Shown here: one piece after another, positions 33,901 through 45,893 of the stretch
How positions within the stretch are numbered: the stretch's first letter is position 1
How the letters are laid out: every line of letters begins with the position of its first letter
Assembly: GCA_963971405.1 (NCBI GenBank)
Contig: OZ020487.1
Coordinates: 38,351,039-38,415,038, forward strand
Source of the DNA: Psococerastis gibbosa
Taxonomy: Eukaryota > Arthropoda > Insecta > Psocodea > Psocidae
Direction of reading: 5' to 3'
Length of the DNA: 64,000 bases
Notes under the pieces: model-generated
What the model was told of the DNA's origin: nothing
Databases searched by the model: none
Seen by the model: only the letters and a program-made list of their open reading frames with translations
Position numbers and translations under genes: made by a program

Positions 33901-34152
33901 CCCTGACAATAGCTCTTTTAGTAGATTTAAAAATTACAAATGAACAATATTGACCGCGACATGAATACATACAATACATACATTACTTGTTACAGCTTCT
34001 GGAACGGCTTTGCAAGCGTCTACTGTAAATAAATTCAGTCTGGGGTTGAAGCAGTGGATATAAGGCTCCGCTGTGAGGCAGACAGAAGATTTTAGCCGTA
34101 TAGTAGTGAGCTGAAGACAGGACTGAGAGTGCTGGAGCAGGATATAGACAAG

Positions 34153-34192
34153 GACTTTGGGCTATAAAGCCCTCTCTTACACTCAACTAGGA
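34153..34192 (-). repeat. SINE A fragment
   Basis: Only GGGCTATAAAGCCCTCTCTT and the next dozen bases of the body remain. Confidence 0.6.
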
Positions 34193-34859
34193 GATCGCTG
34201 AGATTGTGACGTCAGAAGAAGAAGTCGACAATGCGTCTGAATCGTCAAGTTCCTATCGATCTGAGCAGAAAAGTATCTCTAATGTCTCCCTCAAGTCTGC
34301 CAGAGAAGAAAACATCTTAAAGGTTTACATCATCTAACATAAGGCTATAGGCAGGTCAAAAGTTTGTGTATGCGGCCAAGGTTCACAGGTGCCGGGTATT
34401 CCGCAGACCAGTCATGTGTAAACTCAGGTAAGCTGTCTTGAACCCTGCTATTCTATAATTGGAGAAAAATGTCTCGTACGTGATATTTACGCTATGAGCA
34501 ACAATGGTCGATAGGGTCTCAGTGGGGTCCAGAAATTGATACAAAGACCCTATTCGCGGGGTCTGGGCCTCCACAACGGGACAAACAAAATAATGTATCA
34601 TGTCATGGCCCATGGGCCAAGCGAACGCTCATCAGCGCAAGGCGCTAGCAAATAATGGGAATAATGAATTTAAAATGAAAATAATACAATTAAATAATAC
34701 ACATGATAACAAAAATATTTTATTTATCTCGTTGGACCCGCTAGCCCGTGTCTCAGGGCCGAAACAATGAAAAACGATTTGCTATACCAATAAACCTGAA
34801 TAAATTGGGCCGAGAAAAACGCTTAAATTTCCCCTTAAAGATATTATATGCTGTGAATT
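34193..34859. other. No gene seen
   Basis: Mixed DNA; a 76-codon minus-strand frame near 34400-34610 has no recognised domain. Confidence 0.35.
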
Positions 34860-35021
34860 GCACCCGAAGAGTTGTTGGTTCGAGTCTCACTCTTGCTGCA
34901 TTTTCTGCTTCGGAAGACATGTAAAGCTATTGGTCCCGGGGCTTCCCAGTTGAGTGAAAGAGAGGGCTTCATAGGATGGCTTTGTAGTAGCATTAAAAGT
35001 CATAATTTTATTTATTAGTCA
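34860..35021 (+). repeat. SINE A, diverged, plus strand
   Basis: Begins at CACCCGAAGAGTTGTTGG with B box GGTTCGAGTCT, then a shortened body and a T-rich tail. Several internal deletions. Confidence 0.7.
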
Positions 35022-35640
35022 TAGAACTTTATGGCGACATTTGCACCAAAATAGGTAAGCACTTGCTGTGTGCAAACAATTGGCGACACTGTCATCTTAT
35101 TCATCATCAGTCTAAACAAATAATGTCAGTGTCTCACTTCGTTTACATGATACTGTTAGTTATTCAACCTTCGGCTTTCCTGGGCTTTCTATGGAAGTAG
35201 GTATACTTTATAAGACACATGTTAAAATAAAATAAATTAATTAAAATAGTCATTTATTGGCAAACAGATCTAAAGGTCGAATAAAATAAAAATCTGAATG
35301 TCTGGGGCCCAAAAGCTGGACATAGAAGGTAGCGAGATGATCTCTTCACCTGGCTGGCTGGTGCTTCTTGCAGAATGCAGAACTAAAGACGTAGGTATAT
35401 GATATACCCATCGAGCATCCCGCATTTTTCCTCTTGATGACCCCGATCAACCGAGCCAACCTTCCCGCTAGCACGGACGCAATTCTTCAAGAATGGCTTG
35501 TCCGAAATATTAAAGTGTCCGTCTCCATAGAGCAGGACATGACAGCAGCAGATGTCCCTCTGTTCCCCTGTCCAACAGGTAGTGTCTGACTGTCTTGGAC
35601 TTCTCAATTCTCATCCACAATCCATTGACTGGAGACGCTA
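35022..35640. other. No gene; possible retroelement tail on minus strand
   Basis: On the minus strand about 35590-35520 reads HYLLDRGTEGHLLLSCPALW, which recalls the zinc-binding tail of LINE RNase H regions. Too short and broken to assign. Confidence 0.3.
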
Positions 35641-35765
35641 GAACAGCGGTCCCCAAACTTTTTTCCTCGAGGGTCACTCCGAGAGCCAGGTACTTTACCG
35701 CCGGCCGCAGGTGTAAAAAATTAAATATAATGAAAATTGACAAGGTATATTTTAATTTAATGAGA
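35641..35765. repeat. hAT-like end
   Basis: CAGCGGTCCCCAAACTTTTT is the typical start of Charlie/hAT-type non-autonomous elements. The other end is not found. Confidence 0.5.
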
Positions 35766-36334
35766 ACCGTGAAACTTTTTTAATATTTTCTTCGACTAAT
35801 CCTCCAATTTGGATTCAACTCGCACCAAGCTATTAGCAGAATTTTTAATTTTTTGTCAAGTAGTCCACTTCATGGTCCTCGGTTGTTTGGGGATGGCTGT
35901 GCTATAAGGTAAGGTATATCCCCTCCACAAGTATGACACTGAAACCTACTGGACATCCAGAAATGCGAGCCTGGACCTGGAGTAAGGCACACGTAGAGGT
36001 GTGGACCGGTTCGAGTGCGGAGGAGGGCATGTTAGCACCTGGGTGATAAGTGGACAGGCATATACCGCAGCTATCTCATACCACAACACTACAATAAACT
36101 ATAAATTTGTGAGTTCCAAGTTCTTTGCACTTATCAACTTCAGTTCAAACTTTCGGATTTTACATATTATGCCCGGTTCTGGGTAATGGGTAAGATGGTA
36201 ATTTAAGGCAGGTGTTTTTGCTTTGAAATTATCAGATCTGAAGGTAAAACAAATGGTTTTACTGCTCTTCTAGACCATTCAGGAAGAGATTTCCAAATAT
36301 GTTAATATAAACATATCGTCTTCGATGCAAAGTT

Positions 36335-36475
36335 GGTAGCGTGTTTGTTCTTGAGCGAGTCTCTACAAGCCATGCTATCGAAGAAGTGTCGTAACTCATC
36401 ACGGGTACTAACCGACAGAGGCGACTGAAGAGGTCAATTGAATGTATTCATTAAATTGTTTGTATGCTTTTAATT
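36335..36475 (+). repeat. SINE B, plus strand
   Basis: TTGGTAGCGTGTTTGTTC then CGAGTCTCTACAAGCCATGC, GGCGACTGAAGAGGT and a T-rich end; same order as the minus-strand copy at 51980-52140. Confidence 0.6.
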
Positions 36476-36912
36476 GCTTTTAACCTTTTAAAAAAACGCA
36501 TGACAAAATTAATTAATTTCTCGTCCTGAAGCCGCAAAGATATGAAAATGGTCCGATGGGATGTAATACAAGCTTTTTCAAAACGCAGGCCATTTACCCC
36601 ACTGAGTTAATACTATTGTTTAGAATTAATATCGTGTTAATTGAGGTTTTTTTTGGATTAAAAAACTAATATTCGAAATGAATAAATGCAAATCTACTGC
36701 AAAACCTTGAATTATTTATCGTTTTTCATCAGCCAATTTCCCTATCTTTGTGGCTGCAGAATGACCAGCATCTGCATTTGTTTACCAAATATTTAAAAAT
36801 CTCCAATTCAGCATTCAAGATTTTATGGATGCATAAATTACTTCATAAACACCATGTCTCACTGTTTAAAAATTATTTTCTTTCGATGAAACTGCCGAAC
36901 TCAATTTTTAGT

Positions 36913-37303
36913 CAAGGTCAAACCGGAGTCGCCAATATTCCATTTCTGTACAAACTTCAATTTCTCATGAAATATCGAACGTAGAACAATAAAAAAATGC
37001 TGAGTCGCAAGAAGAATTTTTTCTCCTAATTTTGATATATAGTATCTTGCAATCATCAATACCGATCGGCTATAGTTAGTGAACTTGATACGCAAAAAAT
37101 AACGGTCACTCAGGAGTTCAAGTTGAAGGAGTTCATCAACTGTGGCGAATTGGGGTTAGTTAAGGCCACATACTATATATCAAAATTAGGAGAAAAAATT
37201 CTTCTTGCGACTCTGTATTTTTTCATTGTTCTGCGTTCCATATTTCATGAGAAATTGAATTTTGAACAGAAAATGTAATATGGGCGACTCCGGTTGGCCC
37301 TTA
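36913..37303. repeat. Foldback element with arms of about 130 bp
   Basis: Left arm AAGGTCAAACCGGAGTCGCC; right end GGCGACTCCGGTTGGCCCTT. The inverted match extends through CAAGAAGAATTTTTTCTCCT. Total about 390 bp. Open frames across it are accidental. Confidence 0.8.
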
Positions 37304-37391
37304 ATGCAAAGGACCTTTCGAAATAATCTTGTATATATTCTATTTTTACATACCAAGACCCGTCATGTTCTCCTGGTTATTTCTGTGAATA

Positions 37392-37641
37392 ATTTGAAGA
37401 CGACAGGGGAGAAACCGGAAAGGTGATCAAAAGTTGATTTTTCAGAAATTGAATTTCTAAGTTAAAAGTAGCCGTTTCTTCCCCTGTATACTGTTTTTTC
37501 CCACGTCATTAATTGTGCAGAACCTTACTTGTTTTTCTTCGGTTTTGTTAGGCCATTTAAAACTGAACAGAATGCCACCACCATTATCTCAATTTCGACC
37601 AAAAGTGCACCTTTCCGGTTTTTTCCCTGGCGTCTTCATTT
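37392..37641. repeat. Foldback/MITE with GAAGACG ends
   Basis: Left AATTTGAAGACGACAGGGGA then AAACCGGAAAGGTG; right CACCTTTCCGGTTT then CCTGGCGTCTTCATTT. About 250 bp. Confidence 0.7.
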
Positions 37642-37912
37642 GCCCTAGCGATGAAATTGTCTCTAGATACTAGATACACGTGCAATTGGAAATCATTGTC
37701 AAGACTGGATAAATTTAGCCATATAAGCTAGGTATCAATTACCGATAGGGACTTTCAACAGGTTGCAAGCGAGAAATATATCGAGATCATGTATCCAAAC
37801 AGCTGAGAGCTTTTCCGCATGAGAGGTATCGATTAATTGCAATGTATCTTATAAGCAGACTTCAATACAGACTCGTGACTGCAAATGAAACTTGCATATT
37901 ACAGAACTGCAG

Positions 37913-38008
37913 ACCGATCATGGCGATTTGGGATTATTATAATACCGGGGGTTATTCGATTGTTTTAAACAAATGAGTGCAAAATGCGCGGGAAATTCAA
38001 ATTTTACT
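37913..38008. repeat. MITE family E, left-end fragment
   Basis: GATCATGGCGATTTGGGATT and ATAATACCGGGGGTTATTCG, then GGGAAATTCAAATTTT, where family P sequence takes over. Confidence 0.65.
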
Positions 38009-38198
38009 ACTTTATGTATCAAAAAATAGGCCATTATTTATTTTGCAGTTTTTCATGGTATCTATTTTACGTGATATTTTAGCTCTCAATCATTTTTATG
38101 AAAAAGCTATGGTACCAAAAATTAAAAGTACCCTATTATATGATGCATGACGTAACCTTCTACATCTTAAAAGAGCCAAATCTTTAATGTCTTGCTTT
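38009..38198. repeat. MITE family P, copy 1
   Basis: Inverted-repeat-type element with CTACTTTATGTATCAAAAAA near the left and TGATGCATGACGTAACCTTC then AGAGCCAAATCTTTAATGTC at the right. Other copies are at 46563-46796 and 46878-47077. Confidence 0.6.
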
Positions 38199-38206
38199 TT
38201 TAATTA

Positions 38207-38592
38207 GGCGCGGTTTCCACCGACCTCTCAGTGCAGAATACACATACGGTGACGTAGTAGCAGATATCATTAATAAAGGCGGGGTTTCCACCGACCTCTC
38301 ATTGCAGAATGTAAATGACATTGACGGTAATTTTTGTTTTACTCTATGCCATAGTTAAAATTGATCAATGATCATAGAGTAAAATCACAAACAAACAAAC
38401 TACAATGGCGTCATGGGATATGTTAAGTACAAACATTTTAATAGATTTCTATAAAAAGAAATATTCAAATTTCCGTCAATGTCATTTGCATCCTGCAATG
38501 AGAGGTCGATGGAAACCCGCCTAAGTCTTGAATGTCTGCTACCACGTCAACGTATGTGTATTCTGCACTGAGAGGTCGGTGGAAACCCCGCC
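38207..38592. repeat. MITE family D, copy 4, full length
   Basis: Starts GGCGCGGTTTCCACCGACCT and ends GGTCGGTGGAAACCCCGCC, with the inner motif copies present. Left flank TTA, right flank TCA. The left octamer is mutated (ATGTAAAT) and the right one at 38484-38491 is perfect (ATTTGCAT). Family P sequence abuts directly on the left. Confidence 0.85.
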
Positions 38593-39640
38593 TCAAACAG
38601 AAAATAATAAGACTGCAAAAACAACGGGGTACCTATTTCCTACGGGATGTACACTCTTAAGACTAAGACTGTGCAAACTAGTTTTCAATTTTGTTTTGAG
38701 CTAGCTGTCCAAAGAAGCTATTCGAAAGCGTCTTGTGCGTAGATGTTACTACCAAATAAATAAAAGTCGTGATAAAGACTAGCACGACAATCAATCGAAA
38801 CCTGAGATTAACTGATCACAACAAACCAATATCTTGCCCATCCTCCTAGGCTGTTTATAGAATTGGAAATTGAAACGAGGCACTGTGCTCAAGACCTGAT
38901 ATTAAATCATTACGGATACCAAGACCAGTTTTTCGGGTAATAGTGCGTTATATTACAAACCTAATAGATTCCCTGGCTACCTATATAGGTGTGGCTGGCT
39001 GCCCATCTACTTGGTTAACAAATTAAATGTTTTAACGCAAGGGCCCTTCAATAATTACATGAATTCAACAACCAGTCAAATACTGCAATCGTTTTACAAC
39101 TTTGGCTTATAATGGTTTACGGCGTATACTTTGTGCCATATATGAAAACGGTCACCTCTTACAAAAAATACATAGCCCAAAAATATTTCATTCGTAGGGT
39201 TCATGGGGGGCGGGGGGGGGGGGGGGTAGCTGCTATTAGCACTAATAGAACTAACTCAAACTGACTAAATAACTATATACATAATGATTTATTTACAAAC
39301 AGTCCAATAAACTCATATACCGAGAAAATAACATGCAGTACAATATAATATATAGTACAATTCAAATTCCTATATGGTACAATTTTTGTTTCCCCCTTTA
39401 ATGGGTTGTATAGTAGGTTGTTAATCGTAAGACCCACGAGTAGGCTAGTTCATGAAAATCAATCATAGGCAAATGGGTATGAAAATATGAATTTGTACAG
39501 GTATGTAAATAAGTGGCTGCTGAGCTTCTGAGGCAAAGGCGCGAAAATCACTAATCTGTACCTGCCAACGGCCTTACCATGTTGATTCCATGAGAGCAGA
39601 GCATGTTTCAAACAGCGGCAACTTGGTAGTGTGCTCAGCG
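38593..39640. other. No gene; G run at about 39206-39227
   Basis: Mixed DNA with a long G run (TCATGGGGGGCGGGG and more) that may be a relic of a poly-G element. Nothing coding recognised. Confidence 0.35.
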
Positions 39641-39659
39641 TTGGCAGGGGAACCTGGTG

Positions 39660-40200
39660 GGACATGATAACTCGCTTAGGCAGTATAAGTCGAGTCCTGG
39701 TCACCTCCGATTTAATCGTGTGACTTTACTATGTTCCCCAAGTGGTTCGGAATCCACTATAATCAGGAGGTCCACCCTGTTAGTCAACTCCCCTTTCCCC
39801 GAGGTGAAGGAGTCTGCCCTTAGGGTGCCTCAAGTTAACAAACAGACTCACTCCCCCCGCCAGGCTGACAGGGTTGCTTAAAGCAGAAATGCTGAAAGCT
39901 GGCGTTAGAAACAAACAAACAAACTAATCTGTACCTTCTCATAGAGAACATGGAAACACTTAATGACGACTAAACAGTATAACCGAGTATAAGCCGGGAA
40001 AAGCGAAAAACACAGTTTTTTTCTGTGCAGGGGACTTTTTGTCCTGGGGTTGGAAAACAAGTCCCGAAGGAACTCAATGAAGAGTCAACGGCATAAGGAT
40101 GCCGAAGGCAACGAGAAACAACTGTATTAGAATTCCCTAGCACAGTCATCATGACTACAATTGCCATGATGATCTCCCATTAGAAGAAGAAGAAGATAGC
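39660..40200 (+). repeat. Probable LINE 3' region(s) with simple tails
   Basis: 39680-39925 ends in (AAAC)n, and 40060-40192 ends in (GAA)n after ATGACTACAATTGCCATGAT, which resembles LINE tails elsewhere in the window. The protein reading is broken. Confidence 0.4.
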
Positions 40201-40579
40201 AAGTAAAATACATATGCGGAACAATTCAAGAGGAATTTGGTAAATACAATATTTTAGTAACAATCTTATTTTTTGTAACAGAGTAAGTATACGTAATTTT
40301 TTGAAATACCTTCCTTTTATAATTTGTTATAAGCGCGGTGCACCAGTAGCGCGCTGCTATCACTTTTAATTGCATACTAATCGAGGAATTAATTAAATGG
40401 ATATACTAGGAAGATCGATAATAAACTTATGGCTTTTACATAGGAGGTCAGCCATTGCCCTTACATGGACTGGCTCTGCCGCTTATAAATTTGTAGAATA
40501 GTAGCGCGATTTATAAAGTATTATTTTAATGGTTATTTATGGACAAAGTGGACCTAGTCAAAAGAGCTATGAAGCGGGA

Positions 40580-40775
40580 GATACAAGAAGACCACAAGGA
40601 GGGAGGCCGAAAGTTACACTGAGAAAAAAGATCGCCGGAGATATGACAAGTTTGGGGCTCTCCACCTGAGAAGCACAGAACAGGACTTTGTGGAAACGCT
40701 GCTGTCGTGCCACTGACCCTCCATGAGGATAAGTAAGCATGGACAGAGTGACGAAGAGAAGATGATCTATTCCGT
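40580..40775 (+). pseudogene. LINE reverse-transcriptase tail, with stops
   Basis: Reads GRPKVTLRKKIAGDMTSLGL, then stop-interrupted EAQNRTLWKRCCRATDPP. The order GRP-rich patch, xxDMxxL, NRxLWRxxxRxADP is the standard tail of LINE reverse transcriptases. Different family from 29840-30015. Confidence 0.7.
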
Positions 40776-40980
40776 GGAGGTGCCAGACCACTAGGCTAAA
40801 ACGACTTTATAAGCAAAAGTGAGGGTGGACCTCAGGTTTCATGGAAAACTTCAGCCACCAAATCACCAACCACCAAAAATTAAAAATACCTGACATGGTG
40901 TCTGAAATAATCCTCTGCTACCTGAATAGAGGAAATCTTTTTAACATTCGGGCTACGTTAAATTACAAAATTTGTAATCT

Positions 40981-41210
40981 AATCCCTTTCGGCTCTGGCC
41001 GATCAGGTGTAGGGAGATTTCCATGCAAGCGCAGACCCCGCTTTTTCTCTATTTTTTTTTAAATCTACATACATTGGCCGCCGTCTATTCCACCTTGGTG
41101 GGTCATGGACAAAGGTTGATTGATTGATTGATCATAGCGTGACACATAGGAAAAATGGGGGCTGCGCTTGCATGGGATCTCCCCATACCTGAGCCAAAGT
41201 AGAAAGGGAT
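40981..41210. repeat. Foldback element containing a LINE 3' end
   Basis: ATCCCTTTCGGCTCTGGCCG at the left and GAGCCAAAGTAGAAAGGGAT at the right are the ends; both arms share CATGCAAGCGCAG. Between them, at about 41083-41141, lies CACCTTGGTGGGTCATGGAC followed by (TTGA)n, which recurs at 53982-54043. Confidence 0.65.
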
Positions 41211-41570
41211 TTATATATTTTATATAACTTGACAGATTTTGAGGTGATCAAGCATGGCCAATTACAAAAACTTGAGGTTCAACGGGGGAAATTTAACTTT
41301 ATATTTCTCATGGCATAAGCAGAAACTCTAACAATTTCTAAAGTTTTGAGCAGAAAACAAGGCAGAAGTTTATTGTTTGTGATTTAAGTCGTGTCATACG
41401 ATTGCTATGAAAAAACGCTATGGGGGTTTGTTTTCGGTTAAACGGCATGGACTAAAGCAGGGGTCGGCACCGTGAGGCTCGCGAGCCATATGCGGTTCTT
41501 TGGCTCATTGGCTGCGGCTTGCCCCTATATGACCAGTTCTTCACACAAAAATTAATTAGGTTGTACCCGA

Positions 41571-41668
41571 CCACGATAGGATGGCACCCGGAACACTAGG
41601 TTTATCAGAAAACTTGCATTTGCGGAACACCGATGAGTTTATTCGATCTAATCGTGCTCGGGTAGTAA
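41571..41668. repeat. MITE family Q, copy 3, nested in the hAT element
   Basis: Starts TTGTACCCGACCACGATAGG and ends CGTGCTCGGGTAGTA, as in the copies next to vvl exon 1. Internally shortened. Confidence 0.65.
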
Positions 41669-41742
41669 TGAGCACAGCAGAACCAGAAGGCTACCTACTT
41701 TTCATAATGCATTTGTTTTTCAAAGAAACCTAATAACCTGTA

Positions 41743-41952
41743 TGGCAATATAATTACTAAGGTTTTCACGGCCGGAGTTACGTGATGAAGCAGTATAATA
41801 CGGGATGATAGACCGTGGTCGTTCTGAAAGCGTACTTCGAAACGTTTCGTCAACATCTGCGGTGAAACTGCATAGACTTCTAAGATATAACGTTTGGAAG
41901 TACGCTTTCAGAACGACCACGGCCTATCATTGCGGATTATACTGCTTCATCT
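41743..41952 (+). mobile_element. Palindromic retro-insertion, second copy, nested in hAT
   Basis: Contains TTTTCACGGCCGGAGT, then long inverted arms (ATGAAGCAGTATAATACGGG ... reverse complement at 41931-41950), with GACCGTGGTC in both arms. Flanked by ATAACCTGTA direct repeats (41733-41742, 41953-41962). Confidence 0.6.
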
Positions 41953-42072
41953 CATAACCTGTAAGACGTTCCTTACAAAGTTGATTACAATCAATTTTGT
42001 TGTTTTATTTTTTGGATTGGAATGTGTGTCTCTTCTCTCTGCTAAAATAGGTTATCGACCCCTGGACTAGAG

Positions 42073-42764
42073 ATAGCGGCTTGGTATGGCTAAGAAGAAT
42101 TTCTGTTTATACTTAGCTAATAGATCTCGAGTAAAGTCGTATATACTGCTAATAATTTACATCACAGATATCTTCTGTAGCCTGCCTCATGCACCGAACG
42201 GGATAATCCCTCTTTGCGTCCTCGCAGCACACGCCTATGTTCCAGGGTAAAAGCCTATGGCAAACAACTAGTCAGCCGCTTCGAAGAGTTGCAAAAAACG
42301 AGTTTGCCTGTGACTTGGGGCGACCCAGGTCCATGTAAGTCTTGACCAGGTTGCAAGTGGTTGCTCCAAGATGGAAATGCTGCACATCTCTTTACTGAAT
42401 CTAACTTCAACACTTCACTTCTGCCATCATTAACGGCAGAGATATCGACGCCCATCGCATTCAAGGCAACGCCAACGAGACAGGTATCAATCACGTTGAT
42501 TTCTGTAGGAATATAGTTTGTGAGGAAGCAAACAAAATATTAGTTTTTGTAATAACTAGAATTGGTAAAATGGTAAAACCCAAATAAGCGTTAAGAAATT
42601 AACTTTGTCAAAGAAACCCACTAATGTTATAGTAGTGTTTGCCCAAGATCAAGACTGAGACGAGACCCGGCGGTCTCGGTATCGAAAGTCTCGGTTCCAA
42701 ATTGGGTTCTGGATGTTTTTTCTACGTATCTACCCATCAGTGACCAAACTAACGTACAACTAAT
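42073..42764. other. No gene seen
   Basis: Mixed DNA; a 79-codon minus-strand frame near 42255-42494 has no recognised domain. It leads into the satellite array. Confidence 0.35.
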
Positions 42765-45700
42765 TAAATACATATGCAGTAGTGTAATAGTACAATAGTA
42801 TAACATTATGTTTTCAAAGCTCACAATGTAGCAAAAAAAGGCAAACTTAAAAAGCCAAAACGAAGATAAATTAAAATCATCCGCGGTGAGTAAAGAAAAC
42901 ATTCGAAGCAGTTGACTAAACCAATAAATATGCAGTAGCCAGTAGTATAATAGTACAATGATATAACAATTATATTTTCAAAGCTCACAATATAGCAAAA
43001 AAAGGCAAACTTAACAAGTCAAAACTAAGATAAAATGAAATCATCCGCGATGAGTAAAGAAACCATTCGAAGCAGTTGACTTAACAAATACATATGCAGT
43101 AATATACTATAATAGTGCAATAGTAGGTATAACATTATACTTTTAACGCTCACAATGTAGCAAGCAAACTTAAAAAGTCAATACAAAGATAAAATGAAAT
43201 AATCTGCGGTTAACTTAAGAAAACATTCGAAGCAGTTGACTTAACAAATACATATGCAGTAATATACTATAATAGTGCAATAGTAGGTATAACATTATAC
43301 TTTTAACGCTCACAATGTAGCAAGCAAACTTAAAAAGTCAATACAAAGATAAAATGAAATAATCTGCGGTTGACTTAAGAAAACATTCGAAGCGAAAAGA
43401 AAGAAATCAGTGACATAGCCGAAGGCATACCGTATGTATCTGTAGCCAACACAGCCAACAAATGCGGTAATATAACAGTGCAATAGTATAACAATATATT
43501 TTCAAAGCTCACAATGTAGCAAAAAAACTTAAAAAGTCAATACGAAGATAAAATGAAATCATCCGCGGTTGACTAAAGAAAACATTCGAAGCGAAAAGAT
43601 AAAAGAAATCAGTGACATAGCCGAAGGCATACCGTATGTATCTGTAGCCAACACAGCCAACAAATGCGGTAATATAACAGTGCAATAGTATAACAATATA
43701 TTTTCAAAGCTCACAATGTAGCAAAAAAACTTAAAAAGTCAATGCGAAGATAAAATGAAATCATCCGCGGTTGACTAAAGAAAACATTCGAAGCGAAAAG
43801 ATAAAAGAAATCAGTGACATAGCCGAAGGCATACCGTATGTATCTGTAGCCAACACAGCCAACAAATGCGGTAATATAACAGTGCAATAGTATAACAATA
43901 TATTTTCAAAGCTCACAATGTAGCAAAAAAACTTAAAAAGTCAATACGAAGATAAAATGAAATCATCCGCGGTTGACTAAAGAAAACATTCGAAGCGAAA
44001 AGATAAAAGAAATCAGTGACATAGCCGAAGGCATACCGTATGTATCTGTAGCCAACACAGCCAACAAATGCGGTAATATAACAGTGCAATAGTATAACAA
44101 TATATTTTCAAAGCTCACAATGTAGCAAAAAAACTTAAAAAGTCAATGCGAAGATAAAATGAAATCATCCGCGGTTGACTAAAGAAAACATTCGAAGCGA
44201 AAAGATAAAAGAAATCAGTGACATAGCCGAAGGCATACCGTATGTATCTGTAGCCAACACAGCCAACAAATGCGGTAATATAACAGTGCAATAGTATAAC
44301 AATATATTTTCAAAGCTCACAATGTAGCAAAAAAACTTAAAAAGTCAATACGAAGATAAAATGAAATCATCCGCGGTTGACTAAAGAAAACATTCGAAGC
44401 GAAAAGATAAAAGAAATCAGTGACATAGCCGAAGGCATACCGTATGTATCTGTAGCCAACACAGCCAACAAATGCGGTAATATAACAGTGCAATAGTATA
44501 ACAATATATTTTCAAAGCTCACAATGTAGCAAAAAAACTTAAAAAGTCAATACGAAGATAAAATGAAATCATCCGCGGTTGACTAAAGAAAACATTCGAA
44601 GCGAAAAGATAAAAGAAATCAGTGACATAGCCGAAGGCATACCGTATGTATTTGTAGCCAACACAGCCAACAAATGCGGTAATATAACAGTGCAATAGTA
44701 TAACAATATATTTTCAAAGCTCACAATGTAGCAAAAAAACTTAAAAAGTCAATGCGAAGATAAAATGAAATCATCCGCGGTTGACTAAAGAAAACATTCG
44801 AAGCGAAAAGATAAAAGAAATCAGTGACATAGCCGAAGGCATACCGTATGTATCTGTAGCCAACACAGCCAACAAATGCGGTAATATAACAGTGCAATAG
44901 TATAACAATATATTTTCAAAGCTCACAATGTAGCAAAAAAACTTAAAAAGTCAATACGAAGATAAAATGAAATCATCCGCGGTTGACTAAAGAAAACATT
45001 CGAAGCGAAAAGATAAAAGAAATCAGTGACATAGCCGAAGGCATACCGTATGTATTTGTAGCCAACACAGCCAACAAATGCGGTAATATAACAGTGCAAT
45101 AGTATAACAATATATTTTCAAAGCTCACAATGTAGCAAAAAAACTTAAAAAGTCAATGCGAAGATAAAATGAAATCATCCGCGGTTGACTAAAGAAAACA
45201 TTCGAAGCGAAAAGATAAAAGAAATCAGTGACATAGCCGAAGGCATACCGTATGTATCTGTAGCCAACACAGCCAACAAATGCGGTAATATAACAGTGCA
45301 ATAGTATAACAATATATTTTCAAAGCTCACAATGTAGCAAAAAAACTTAAAAAGTCAATACGAAGATAAAATGAAATCATCCGCGGTTGACTAAAGAAAA
45401 CATTCGAAGCGAAAAGATAAAAGAAATCAGTGACATAGCCGAAGGCATACCGTATGTATTTGTAGCCAACACAGCCAACAAATGCGGTAATATAACAGTG
45501 CAATAGTATAACAATATATTTTCAAAGCTCACAATGTAGCAAAAAAACTTAAAAAGTCAATGCGAAGATAAAATGAAATCATCCGCGATTGACTAAAGAA
45601 AACATTCGAAGCGAAAAGATAAAAGAAATCAGTGACATAGCCGAAGGCATACCGTATGTATCTGTAGCCAACACAGCCAACAAATGCGGTAATATAACAG

Positions 45701-45893
45701 TGCAATAGTATAACAATATATTTTCAAAGCTCACAATGTAGCAAAAAAACTTAAAAAGTCAATGCGAAGATAAAATGAAATCATCCGCGGTTGACTAAAG
45801 AAAACATTCGAAGCGAAAAGATAAAAGAAATCAGTGACCTAGCCGAAGGCATACCGTATGTATCTGTAGCCAACACCGGTAGCACAGCCGGTC
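42765..45893. repeat. 3.1-kb satellite array: about 160-bp units grading into 202-bp units
   Basis: The motif CATTCGAAGC recurs at 42900, 43064, 43224, 43384, then at 43583, 43785, 43987, 44189, 44391, 44593, 44795, 44997, 45199, 45401, 45603 and 45805. The first spacings are 164, 160 and 160, then 199, then exactly 202 throughout. The 202-bp form carries an added block (TCAGTGACATAGCCGAAGGC ... CAACACAGCCAAC) absent from the short form. The long units are nearly identical. No open frame and no dyad like a CRISPR repeat. The array ends within GCCAACACCGG. Confidence 0.97.

Larger units (their letters stand above)
41458..42064. mobile_element. hAT non-autonomous element with 8-bp target duplication
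   Basis: The left end CAGGGGTCGGCACC and right end GGTTATCGACCCCTG are inverted. The flanks GACTAAAG (41450-41457) and GACTAGAG (42065-42072) match at 7 of 8 positions. The left interior (GGCTCGCGAGCCATATGCGG) is typical of widespread hAT elements. It holds two later insertions (41571-41668, 41743-41952) and no transposase. Confidence 0.85.

Noticed and set aside
42765-45893. CRISPR-like regular spacing
   Set aside because: The whole 202-bp unit is repeated with no unique spacers, and the genome is animal; this is a satellite.
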